Source: Panorpa germanica
Taxonomy: Eukaryota; Arthropoda; Insecta; Mecoptera; Panorpidae
DNA: 64,000 nucleotides
Reading direction: 5' to 3'
Assembly: GCA_963678705.1 (NCBI GenBank)
Contig: OY783206.1
Coordinates: 26,547,807 to 26,611,806, forward strand
The stretch's first letter is position 1, and each line of letters opens with the position of its first letter. The notes beneath the pieces are model-generated. The model saw nothing but the letters and a program-made list of their open reading frames with translations, did not search any database and was not told the DNA's origin. The translations under genes were made by a program, and so were the position numbers. This document shows positions 9,687 through 23,674 of the stretch, one piece after another.

Positions 9687-10850
9687 TCAGTGATCGAACG
9701 AGAACTCGAGAACTGCAGGCATTGATGCTGGTATATATTCTGTATGTTGGTTTGATGTTGTCTCATTGTTTTGCCCGAATTTTTTGGTCAAATTAATGCT
9801 GCGTTCAACTTTAAATTGAGCACCGCCTCTGTAAATAGCGGAATGACTTTCATGGCAGTTTGCACATTTATTGTACAGCTTGTATTGTATTTTCTGTCCG
9901 TTTTGGTGTAGTGGCTGCAGTGCTTGTTGTAGCGGTGTTTCTGTTAGCTGCTCGGTTTCGTGATCTCGATTTCCGTTTGTTTTTTTAAGTGCTTTTTGCC
10001 GAAGCACTGCGCTGTGCGGATGGCGATCGATCTCGAAAGTTTACGCTAAGTTGTCTAGCAGGAGTTGTTGAGCTTTTCTTTTTAGCTTCTAATGGCGTTC
10101 TATATTGGGGTGGACCAGTTTTGAGCATCTCTACTTCTTCAGGCGTAAATGGCGGGCTTTCAACTGGCACTTGAGGAGTTTGGGTGGCTTCTGTTTGGTT
10201 TTGTCTGTCTGCCCAGATATTTCTTGCAGGCAATGGCGCTGGTATATATTCTTTTGTATGTTGGTCCATTGTCTCGTTGCTTTGCACGAATTTTCTAGTC
10301 AAGATATTCCTGCGTTCCACTTTAAATTGGGCACAGCCTCTGTATATCGCAGAATGGCTTTCGTGGCAGTTTGCGCATTTTTTATACAGCTGCGCGTCTT
10401 CCCTGTTCGCTGCAGGACACGCCTTCCTTTCGTGTCTGCCCGCACAGAACGAACAGACAGTTAAGGCCTTGCACGCAGCACTATGGTGTCCGAATCTCTG
10501 GCAATTGTGGCATTGAGGAGGAGCCAGAGAACCATAGTGATCCTCGACTGCAGAGTTGCGATAGTGTAGGAATTTGCCATTGTAAGTGTTGAGGGTTTCT
10601 GATTTTTTATTATTTGGCATGGTCACCAGGAAAAGCGGCATTAAATTGTTTGTTTTGTAGGAGCGCATCTGCTGCACCATTTTGTAGTCAAAGCCCTCTT
10701 CCTTTAATAAATCCTGGATGGTCCTCCACAGTGGTCTGTACTGACAGTCCTCGTATTACTTTTTTGATTGGAAGAGCACTCTCATCCAGATTAACTACTG
10801 AGTAGTACTCGCTCGAGTCGCGTCCCTGTGCTCGTCCGTTGCTTGAAATA
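9687..10850 (-). pseudogene. Retrotransposon gag fragment, copy B
   Basis: The best-preserved frame (10680-9985) has NNLMPLFLVTMPNNKKSE, then knuckles CHNCQRFGHHSAAC, CSFCAGRHERKAC and CANCHESHSAIYRGC, a proline-rich segment and a basic serine-rich end. A frame change at about 10000 leads to the same displaced third-knuckle copy seen in copy A (KCANCHESHSAIYRG). Upstream to about 10850 the N-terminal part is readable only across frameshifts (LPIKKVIRGLSVQT, then DLLKEEGFD). No ORF2 is attached. The family is Jockey-like but distinct from the ORF1 at 7738-9216. Confidence 0.75.
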
Positions 10851-12963
10851 AACGCAGTTTATTCCAGAGCTGTTATTGATTTGCACAATTGGAAATTTCG
10901 CTCCGTGTAGCAAATGATTGCCTATTACTTTGAATCCACATAACATAAATTTATAAAATATAAATGATATAAACTTTTCAGCTAGTATTATTTAAGCTAA
11001 ATAATTAAAAATGGCAACATTTTGTTATATAATTGTTATACAAAAAATACAACTAGTAACCCTGGTGTAATGTTGTTTTTTGTTCTTAGAATATGTACAT
11101 TACTTAATATGAATCTGTATTAATAAATGCTTGTTTGTGTAATAATTTAAATTGGTAAAATGTAATAAAAATAATCTAAATAAAGAATGTAATCAACATG
11201 ATTTGTTTATTTGGTGCCTCCTGAAATGCACCAAATAAGTTATACTTATATCAAAAAAAGAGAAAAGAATTATATCATAATGCATTTGTTTTTGGTAATT
11301 TTTATCTATTAATGAAGTTCAAAAGAAATTCTGTTATTAATGCTTCATCCTCATTAAATTGAAATTTCATTAAATGATAAATCCAACCAAGGTGTCATTT
11401 CTATTATCATACTTCTTACTTGTTCAAAACAAACGCTCATATGCTATTGTAAGTAGATCGATCAGCTGTATAAGTAAATTTATTTTAACTAAATTAAAAC
11501 ACGTAGAAATTTGAAAAACCTGCCGATTCTGATAACTTAAATCTACATTAAAATATTAAATTAAAACCTAAATTAAATATTAAAACAGTGAGTGGCAATG
11601 AGGTTTAATAGTATCATGAGCTCTTATTATTTTTGAAGTGAAACTTCTTTAATCACTTATATAATCTCATTTCTATAGCAAAGCTGGGGAAAACAGTGGT
11701 TAAGAAATTTTACTTCAATTAATGCTGTAGCGACTGTGTTTTTTTTGAGCATAACTATTTAAAAAAGTAAGCTGCCAATTTAGTTATATGTATCTGTTAC
11801 GTAAATGTTACTTTTGTTGCTGTTTTAACAAATGCTATAACTTTATATGAAAAACTGTACTTATTTATTAGGAAAATATATTTGTGGTTAAATAAAGTGA
11901 TTCATACGAAATTTAAAATGTGTTTTCATATATATATTATTACAATGTTTCAGGTGTATGTTTCTATGTTTATTGGTGAATAGTCTTTCACAATTTTAAT
12001 TAAATAAAAACAAAAATGATAATCGAAATATCTATAGAAATAAAATGTTTAAGAGAGAGTAGTTCAGCACTACAACTTCCACTGTGGCTGAGGAGATAGC
12101 GATAGTATTGTATTCACAAAAAATGAATTATACACAGCTGCACATGATTAGCAGGGTCAAAGTTCAAACACAAGTACTTTGTATGAAATTTACAAAAACA
12201 GAAAAATAAAATCACTTTACGGAATGGCTCAATACTAACCTAAAAAATTTAACCCAAAAAATAGGTTTTTCATTAAAGCCTCAATGTACAGTCGCGGTGG
12301 GTGCGCAAAATGTTGAAGTAGTGAGACTATCTGGTGCCACCATGGTTGGCAGTTGGCCGTAAAATTATAGTAGATAGGAAGGATGAATACATATATTTTG
12401 ATGCTTCATAGCGCCAAATACAAATTTTATAAAAATAAAAGTAGGATTAGATGTAATATCTTTTATTTAAGTGAAATTATATTAGTTATTATCATTATTA
12501 AATAAGTTATTTTCAGCATAATTATGTAAAGTAGTAATATAAACCATAATTATTTAAAATAATTAATTAATCTAAGTTAAAGGGACATGAGTTCATAAAA
12601 TTACAAGTTGTCACTTGAGACATCAGCGTCTTATATAAAATATAGAATATAGTAATAAATTCTTAAATTCAAATTTATGAAAGAATAATCGGTTAGAAAT
12701 ATTAATTTATAAGAAGTCAAATTGATATGAAATCATAAATATGTTTTTCTTCAAAATTATGATTCAACAAGAATGGTAGATTGTACAAACGTCAAAATTA
12801 TGGTACATCTACCTTCATTATGGTACGTATGCCAACCCTGTATGCCACCGTGGGTGCAGGTAGATCTTGGTAGTAAGTGGTAATTTAGAAAATCTGGTAA
12901 ACACCGGAATTGAATTTTAACTGTAGGAATGGGGCACTGGAGCACTAGGAGACGGTGGGGCTA
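10851..12963. other. Gene-free AT-rich stretch
   Basis: No coding frame or RNA gene could be supported in these 2.1 kb. The only structured patch is around 12081-12180. There GTGGCTGAGGAGATAGCG and, about 85 bases on, AAAGTTCAAACAC look like degenerate pol III A and B boxes, so an old tRNA-derived SINE is possible. Confidence 0.35.
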
Positions 12964-13004
12964 ATTATAGATCTCCATCTTTATTTACTCGATATTCTTC
13001 AGAC
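12964..13004 (+). repeat. Left arm of a perfect 41-bp inverted repeat
   Basis: This arm begins attatagatctccatcttt and ends tattcttcagac. It is the exact reverse complement of 13891-13931. The two arms enclose both tRNA-Gly genes. Confidence 0.9.
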
Positions 13005-13110
13005 ATTGTTGCATAAACGGGGTATGAAGGGATAATTAGCTGGATTGATGAACAGATTGATTAGATTAACAGTACAGTAGATTTAGAAGCATAAAAGATA
13101 AAAAGTAAGT

Positions 13111-13181
13111 GCGTCGGCCGGGAATCGAACCCGGATCAACTGCTTGGAAGGCAACTATGCTGACCATTACACCACCGACGC
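13111..13181 (-). tRNA. tRNA-Gly (anticodon TCC), copy 1
   Basis: On the minus strand the 71 bases fold as a cloverleaf: acceptor stem GCGTCGG paired with CCGACGC, D arm containing the A box (GTGGTGTAATGG), anticodon loop CTTCCAA giving anticodon TCC, and T arm with GGTTCGATTCC. The 3' flank has a TTTTT pol III terminator within 15 bases. There is no intron. It is identical to the copy at 13647-13717 and should decode GGA, and GGG by wobble. Confidence 0.97.
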
Positions 13182-13646
13182 CTCTTACAGGTATTATAAA
13201 TGTGAAAGCACTTAAATAGGATGAAATTTAAGACAAAATTTCAATGAAAATAAATTAAATTAACATTAACATAATTCTGCAATTAAATTCTTTTGGTCAG
13301 CGCGACCACATAAGTAAACAAAATAGTCCGCATCACAAAAAATTTCAGTTAAAATAATTTATTTTTTAATAGTAATTGACAACTTTTTAGTAGTTGGAAC
13401 AAATTTGATTTTTGGTAACAAGTAATCTTTTAATTTTCTTATTTTCACGCGCTAAGAAGTTTAAAAAAATAACGATAAATTCGCAATGGGTAGAGGAGTA
13501 CAATTTGTTTATAGTGGAGCAAAAGGATTATTTTGATGAAATTTTGTCTTAAGACAGTATTGTCACAAATTTGTATTTGTTGTAAATGTACACTCGCTCG
13601 CTATTAACGGAATAATTTTTTTTGATAATTTAAAAAAAAAATAAGT

Positions 13647-13717
13647 GCGTCGGCCGGGAATCGAACCCGGATCAACTGCTTGGAAGGCAACTATGCTGAC
13701 CATTACACCACCGACGC
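13647..13717 (-). tRNA. tRNA-Gly (anticodon TCC), copy 2
   Basis: The sequence is identical over all 71 bases to the copy at 13111-13181, with the same cloverleaf and TCC anticodon. A run of ten T follows on the minus strand and acts as terminator. The flanks differ from copy 1 upstream, but downstream sequences share traces of a larger duplicated unit. Confidence 0.97.
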
Positions 13718-13890
13718 TTGTTAAAGTTGCAAGAGACGTAAAAAACGCTCAATTTTATTGTAAACAAGAGGCAAAAGGTAGGCACATAGCGTTAAGGCGT
13801 TCATTGCAAGTGTTGTCCATAGAGAGACAGTCATTAAAAGGCAATTTTTTTTTTAAAAAACCTTAATTTTCAGTGTATGTGGCGCTATGA

Positions 13891-13931
13891 GTCTGAAGAA
13901 TATCGAGTAAATAAAGATGGAGATCTATAAT
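13891..13931 (-). repeat. Right arm of the 41-bp inverted repeat
   Basis: Exact reverse complement of 12964-13004. The loop between the arms is 886 bp and contains two same-strand tRNA-Gly genes. The arms have no similarity to the MITE families elsewhere in the window. Confidence 0.9.
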
Positions 13932-14190
13932 TTACTACATGTACAAAAAAGTGACCAATTTGTGCCTAGGGAAAGCAGATTCGTCTTAAGACTGTCTTGT
14001 CGCAACTCGTACTGTACTAAACACTGAAAAAGTGCACTCACGCTATTTATAGAATAATTATTACTTTATTATATTTGATCTTATCTCTAATAATTGTTCA
14101 CTGCAAAGAAGCAATTCGTAATTTATTTTATATCACGTTGAAATACGATCAAATAACCAGACTGATGCCGTCAAACATTTTATTTTGATT

Positions 14191-14433
14191 TCATACATCA
14201 TCACTTTCAATATACACCCCTCCTCTATCCCTGCAACGCTCCATGCGAATCTTACAATATTCGAAACACTGCTGGAAGTCTTCTTCTATCAGTTCCTTCA
14301 GGGCGCGTGCCGCTTTCTTTTTCACAGCTTCAACGAACTCAAATCTTGTTTCTTTTAAAGCGCAAGATCCAAATGCGATCAAGCGGACAAGTTCAATTAT
14401 CGAACAAATGATTGGAACATTACAGCCATCCAT
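14191..14433 (-). pseudogene. mariner-family transposase C-terminal remnant
   Basis: About 50 residues read LKETRFEFVEAVKKKAARAL, then KELIEEDFQQCFEYCKIRME and RCRDRGGVYIESDDV. This matches the conserved end of mariner-family transposases (helix after the DDE core, then ERC.DRGG.YIEGD). The catalytic aspartates should lie just upstream but that part is scrambled, so only the last sixth or so of a transposase survives. No terminal repeats were found. Confidence 0.75.
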
Positions 14434-14499
14434 GATGAAATCAATTGATTTAAACTCTTGTTGTTTAATAGCGATAGCTTAAAGAGAAAAAAACAATAT

Positions 14500-14650
14500 T
14501 TCAATCGTTAATAACTTTTATAATATTGCGAGTTGAATAAAAATAATTAGATATTTAAGGTTCTGACTTTATCAATAGACAGTGCAGTTTTACATAACTT
14601 CAGTGTTATGGTTGATAACCCAATTTTAATAATTATAAATACAATTATTT
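14500..14650 (+). mobile_element. Diverged fragment of MITE family F1
   Basis: The end GGTTCTGACTTTATCAATAG followed by cagtgcagttttacataac and GATAACCCA parallels the right end of the F1 repeats (such as 24640-24748). A close inverted relative lies at 34980-35050. It is heavily diverged, with no complete terminal repeat. Confidence 0.45.
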
Positions 14651-15119
14651 CACAACTACTACTCATCAAAATAATGAAAATAGTACATACAGTAAATGTT
14701 TTAAATTGTAATACCAAATACATATTATCTTCAAGTTGAAGAAGTTATCAAACTGCAAAGAGGTGAAAGATTCAAATAATGGTATGTTCATCAACGAGTA
14801 GCTAATAATACAGCAGCTCACCCACACTATACAGGAAATTCAAGTATTTTATAATATCTTTTTTTGCACCTATTACAATTTGAATTGATTAACTTAATTC
14901 AAATAATAAATATATGCTTGATATCGAAGAAATGAGACTGTGTCGTACACCAGCCACAACAAATGGAGGAATTGTTGAGTGAATATACTGTTGTAAAAGA
15001 TGATTGGTAATTCTTCGTAAATATTATTTAAATTGTAATTCAATACACTACAATTCATTATTCTTAGATTAGGTGAACAACGCAGCAACAAATCAAGGTA
15101 CATTTTAAATATATTTTAG

Positions 15120-15572
15120 TGATTTTTTAGCAGTCGTTGAAATAAATTTTAATGCATGCAAGCGTTTTTATTATTTTAAATATCCATAATTTAATGAAGT
15201 TATAGCTATATCAGATTTGAATTTCAGTTTTGCCGTTTTGTTTTAGATGTGCATAGCATGCCTCAGAAGAAATAAGTAATCGTGATTATTTGTCCTGTTT
15301 ACGTGCAAATGAAGTATCACGCTCACACTCGTATGCTTCTCTGTTTTGTAAAAGAAAAGGCAAATCTGCGGACATGATATCCCATGTGTTAGAATTTTCT
15401 ATATCGTATCGCTTTAAGAATTAAAGTGAAAAATAACTTTTTTATTTGTTAATATCTGCTAAAAAATAACGAGTTATTAAAAAGTTATTGTACATTTGAG
15501 GTTCTGATAACCAACTTTATCAATATATAGCACAGTTATATAGAAATGAAGTCATGGTTCACAAGCCCATTA
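15120..15572 (+). mobile_element. MITE family F1, diverged subfamily copy
   Basis: The right end reads ATTTGAGGTTCTGATAACC, then aactttatcaatatatagc, and ends GGTTCACAAGCCCATT, the F1 right terminus with a few changes. The left part (TATAGCTATATCAGATTTGA) parallels the F1 left half. The left terminal repeat is not recognisable. Confidence 0.6.
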
Positions 15573-15810
15573 AATTCCAAGTTGTTTTTACATTTCAGAT
15601 GCAGCATCAAAACACTCATCTCCAACTGTAGCTATATCAGGGGCATAAAATAAACTTTAAATGCCTATTTCGTAAAACAAATATAAGAACAATCAAATTA
15701 GCCGTTAAACAATATAATAGAATATATTTAAACATTTTATTTATTTCAAATAATATTCCTAAACTATATTTACATAAGATTAAAATAAATATATGTATTT
15801 TATCTCAAAA

Positions 15811-18746
<2,936 letters not shown>

Positions 18747-20027
18747 TTTTAAATAATTATTCTAGTGGAATTTATACTTTAAATACCTAATATAACCTAC
18801 ATATAACCTAAAACACGTGAAAAATATTTGGTTATGTTTTCACAAATGTCACGTTAGAAATCGTAAGCATGAATTAGTGGTGTCAGATACGATTAATTCC
18901 ATTTATCACTTCAAAGTACTACCATATAATGTACATATAGCGCCACAGCCACATAACGTTAAAAAAGTATAGTAGAATGTGTTACAAAATTATTTTGAAT
19001 GGTACTACATATACACTGCATGCAGCTACATTTGATACATTACATAGAGATACATTTGATCAGAACCTCAAATATGCAATTAATTTTTAATAAGTCGCAA
19101 TAGGAGATATTAATAATTAAAGTAGTCCTTTATGATAGAATTTTTAAAAAATAATTGTAATTTGACGTAATTTATCACACTGAGCATTGTAGATTATGTT
19201 TTAACGTCACATTTCGATCATCTCGATGTACGGATTCCAAATTATTTGCCGAATGAGCATGGACTTTGTTTGTACTTAAAAAGTGAATATTCGAACCCAA
19301 ACACCTAGCGTGAACCCTACGTGTCGGAAACACAATATATTTTTTTAATATCTAAACCGTGGGACTTTTAAATGTTAGTTGTGGGCAAATTTTTTACTCA
19401 ATATACATATTATGGTATTTTTTTTTCATTTATAGATGTCAGAGCCATGTGTGGAACTGCTCCACTTCCACGAACACAAAGACAACTCATATTCTAACAA
19501 AAGTAGCAAGTTACTTTGAAATAATCTTAAAAGATTTTGAACAAAATTGTTTGTAGCAATGTTACCTTAATTTTAATTTATTCTGTTTTATAAGATACAA
19601 CTTTCTACAGTTATTAGCACTTAAAATGATATATACATTTATAAATATGGGTATTTAAAATACAGAGATTAAATTACGCTTTCTCTGCATTCATACAAGG
19701 TGTCCAGAAAGAGTATCTAGTATTTGATACCTCAATAAAATAAAAAAATATAGATAATCAAATAGATGGTTTATTTATTATTTATAGACAATGAACTGGT
19801 AAATCATTTAAAAAAACAATAGTTTCTAAATGACAACCTTCACTCCTCTTATCTCGAACGAAGAATGATAACAACGTGTCGACATGTTCCTTGCGGGACT
19901 GCTAGCATTTTATAATCGTAATTATTTTTATTACTTATATATACAACTTCCTAGGGCAAATACAGCTGAACCATGCTAAAGTAGAATGTAACATGTTAAC
20001 GATAACATATGTTTTTCTGAAAGCTGT
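18747..20027. other. Intergenic region between DIMT1 and a zinc-finger gene
   Basis: A reversed fragment of MITE F1 is visible at about 19040-19135 (GAACCTCAAATATGCAATTA, then AGGAGATATTAATAATTAAA). Near 19694 the words ACAAGGTGTCCAGAAAG resemble a mariner-type terminal repeat without a partner. TTTATT words at about 19770 on the plus strand give AATAAA signals for the zinc-finger gene. No other gene was found. Confidence 0.5.
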
Positions 20028-21691
20028 TCACTGCCTACTATCTTCCTCAGCATTTATTTCTGTACATTTTTGAATATGCCTTCTATAAGTTCTTATTTGC
20101 ACAAAAGATCTATCACACTTTACACAATCATATGTGTGTCCTGAATGAACCATTAATTTATGTCTTTTTAAACAAGTTGAACTTCGAAACGCTTTGTCAC
20201 AATCATTACAAGGATACGGTTTCGAATTCGTATGTATTCTCTTATGCATAACTAGATGACTGGATTGCCTAAACGATTTACCGCACTCTTCACAGTGGTA
20301 TGATTTCCTAGCATGTGTAAGCTTATGCACAATTAATCCTCCTTTATATGCAAAAGTTTTGTTACAGTCAGAACAACGAAAAGGGCGCTCCCCGGAGTGA
20401 ACTCCTCGTTTATGTAGCCTCATCGCGCTCATTGAGTTGAACGTGTTATTACAAATCGAACATGTATATGGTTTGTCATTTGTATGAATTCGTGTATGCG
20501 CATTAAAAATTCTTAATTCTAGAAATGAGTGTCCACATTCATTACATGTATAAGGTTTATGACCAGAATGTTTCCTCTTATGAGAAGTCAATGAATGTTT
20601 ATAAGTAAACGATTTGCTACATTCATTACAGGAATACGGCTTACCATTTGAATGAATTACTTTATGTATATTTAAAAAATGTTCATGTTTAAATTCCTTG
20701 CTGCATTCAATACACTTAAATGGCTTTTCTGTAGAATGTGATTTTTGATGCTGTTTTAAATTTCCACTCTGAGAAAACGATTTTGTACATTTATTGCAAT
20801 GAAATGGTTTTTCTCCCGTATGTGTACGCATGTGTATTGTTAAGTTAGACATCTTTTTAAATGTTTTGAAGCATTCTTCACACGAAAAGTAACCATCGTT
20901 TTTATGTGAGTACATGTGTTGGTTTAACAGTGCGATGTTCTCAAATGAGTTGTTGCATACAAGACAAACATGGCATGTATTTTTACACTCTTTTAAATGG
21001 TCTTGCAAATCACATGCTCGATCCAAAGTATAATCACAACGGGGACATTTTTCTGTGAGACCTAGTGATAATGATTCAACTTCATTTTTTAAGGTAATAG
21101 GCATACTTTGGTATTTGGAGGATTTTTCATGTGCTTCTTCTTCCTCAAAGAAAAAATACTTTTTCTCAGATATGACTAAAAAAGAAATGTTCTATCAATA
21201 ATAACAATAGTATAAAGTGAATACTTAATACTACGATATTGTTCTGCGAACACTTTGGAAGACAGACTTACATTCGTCGTTTTCCTCGAAATTAAAATCT
21301 TTTTCCTCTTGCTTTATAGCATTGACATTCACTTTAGAATGTGTATCTTCACCATGCCGATCTAAATTCTCTCTTATAACTGAATTTTCATTGATTTTAA
21401 TATTTTGAATTTTCATCATATTCTCAGATATGGCTAAAAAAATGTCTTCAATTAGTAACAGTACTATAAGGGGAATACACAATGCTATGAAATATTCCTG
21501 TGTACTCTAATTGTTACGTATAACTTAATTTTTTATGACAATAGACACCATCGGACCACAAAGTTACCTTCTTCTTTTCCTTCAAGATCAAAATCTTTCT
21601 TTTCTTGTTTTATAACTGCAAAACATACTTTGGAATGGATTTCTTTATCAAGCGGATCTAAAGATTGATTGATCAAAACAATATCATCCAT
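20028..21691 (-). CDS. C2H2 zinc-finger protein, three coding exons, 12 fingers
   Basis: Coding exons are 21568-21691 (ATG at 21691, MDDIVLINQSLDPLDKEI), 21272-21433 and 20028-21175, all GT-AG with phase 1 junctions, giving about 477 residues. A further exon boundary at 21717 shows the 5' leader is also spliced. The N-terminal third is acidic with IKQE motifs of the sumoylation type. The C-terminal exon has twelve fingers: an atypical first one ending in C, ten canonical C2H2 fingers with TGEKP-like linkers in several places (HTGEKPFHCNKC, HSGERPFRCSDC), and a last finger ending HIQKC. It is probably a sequence-specific nuclear DNA-binding regulator; targets cannot be read from the sequence. 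The first two coding exons are duplicates of each other. Confidence 0.9.
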
Positions 21692-21717
21692 TTTGAAAAT
21701 ATTATCGAATGCGGTTG

Positions 21718-23674
21718 CTGAAAATAGAATGTTATAGACTATAGAAATATTATTTAAATAAATATTAAAAAATGCATATATACCATATTACGTTAGTCAT
21801 ACTATTCAAGAGTAGAATAGAATTTATTATTAAATCCAATTTTAAATATGCTTACTTAATTCCGTTGCTGGAACCATATATTTCATAAATAAATGAGAAA
21901 AATACATAAAATCTTATACAAATTCATACTCTTAACTTATCAAATAATAACTTTTATGATTCTTCAAACTATTTTTCTTTTAATTATTTTTAGGGACTTT
22001 AACAGAATGTTAACTTTGCGTTGCATAGTTAACTTAATAATGGCAATTGATATTTACTATTCTAAATAATTATATATTATAATAAATATAATTATGTAAA
22101 TAAATTGATTATATTAGTTAATAAATAAATGGACATATAATATTGTTTGTTTTAGTTAACAGCTAAATTTATGAATCGAATTGTAAGTATTTCAATTGGT
22201 TTAATTAAATCTATTAAATGTTTGCTTTCTAGAAAATATTGATGACAAGTTTTGCAAATTTGATAATATATGACTTCCAAGAAAAAGATGGACACAAGAA
22301 ATTATGATCTGGAGTCAAAAATTGATTTCAAAATTTGAAGATAAATAGACAATAATATTTTTTATAATTATCTAGCAGACTTATAACACGACAACTACTT
22401 TTTCCCGTTAATTTCCATGTTTTTCTTTAAATTTAGTTTTATTTGATAATAACTTCTAAAGTATTATAATTAATTAAAGACTAATTGTATAGTTAAGTAT
22501 AACTTTACTTACTTACTTAAAGAAATTAATAGTTAATTAATACTCTTTTACAAGACAAGTAATTTCCAAAGCACATTTCATTAAAAAAAAACTACAAACT
22601 TTGAATAAATAAATAATAATATTCATAAAAACCAATGAGATTAATCAATAAACTTTCAAAATACATTTATTTCTAAATTGTGTTTAGTAAATGCGATCTA
22701 ATTAAAATATATTCAATAAAAAGTAGACTTAATCACAATGAATTTTAAAATAATTTTACGATAAAAAAACAGAAAATGTAATAACAGCTACACAGCTGCC
22801 CAATAAGTTTACGATAATCAATGCTCTCGCATAATGTGTCGTCACTATTTTACGAATTATTATAGAAGAAGTCAACTTATCAATGTTTAATAAAATAAAG
22901 AGCCAATATATCAATAATAGATTAACGAGCTTATCATATTTCAGTAATAATTACTAAGTTCGAACATAAAAAAAGCTGTTGCATTAAAAAATACTTGCTT
23001 TATATTGTTTTTAAATCATAGCTTCCTCGTACTTCCTTTCTTCTTTGTGCACGAATAATATAATTGTTTTTAATCAACTTGCAGATTTTAGAATCATTAA
23101 TGCATATTTATTTTTTAATAGTTTTAATTTTTGATGCATCAGCTTACATCACTTTCCACCATCTTGATAATTTTGACATTTGTTATCCAATGTAATAATA
23201 AGGTACGCTTGTATTTATTTCTCGTGCATTCCAGTTCTTGTTTAAACATAGTTAATGAACTACTACTGTTTGTATATATTCTGAGTTTTCAACAATCTCT
23301 ATAAAACATACAAGTAATACAAAGTAAGTATGCTCTAAGATAAAGATGCAGTAATTTTTTAATAAGATTCAAAACAAGAGGTAAAGCTGTATTGAATAAT
23401 TATTGGGTTTTTTTTACTTTTAAAATAGTAAAAAGTATATAAAGAAAGTTAGGTATATAAATTAAATATAAAATTAAACTCAAGGATTTTTGTTTTGTTT
23501 CATTTCGTAATTTAAATACATAATTTTGGTCAGTTTTAACAAAGTAAATTAAAAATACTTAATGTACATAGAGCGTAAAATCAAGAAATGTCTAATTTGT
23601 ACTCTTCGTTTACTGGATTTTTACTTGGCCATCATAACCACAAATGAACGATTGAAATAGTCATTTTTGTCTCT
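21718..23674. other. AT-rich gene-free stretch
   Basis: Only the upstream leader region of the zinc-finger gene is expected here. The sequence is very AT-rich, with no coding frame, RNA gene or clear repeat that I could support. Confidence 0.4.

Larger units (their letters stand above)
6033..10850 (-). mobile_element. Composite of non-LTR retrotransposon fragments (Jockey-like)
   Basis: On the minus strand the order is: gag fragment copy B (10850-9687), AT-rich spacer and likely 5' leader (9686-9217), a full ORF1 (9216-7738), an endonuclease domain (7606-about 6944), then gag fragment copy A (about 6943-6033) joined in frame to the endonuclease. No reverse transcriptase domain is present, so the composite cannot move by itself. 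Copies A and B are near-identical over several hundred bases, about 3.58 kb apart and in the same orientation. They belong to a different gag family from ORF1. Confidence 0.8.
13530..14075. repeat. Diverged direct repeat around the tRNA-Gly pair
   Basis: The stretch 13530-13620 (containing TTGTCTTAAGACAGTATTGTC and CACTCGCTCGCTATTAACGG) resembles 13967-14070 (TCGTCTTAAGACTGTCTTGTC and CACTCACGCTATTTATAG). This suggests an old tandem duplication that generated the two tRNA units; no third tRNA follows the second repeat. Confidence 0.5.

Noticed and set aside
13645..13866. 73-codon frame starting MRRPGIEPGSTAWKATM
   Set aside because: It reads across the reverse complement of the tRNA-Gly gene, a familiar false frame.
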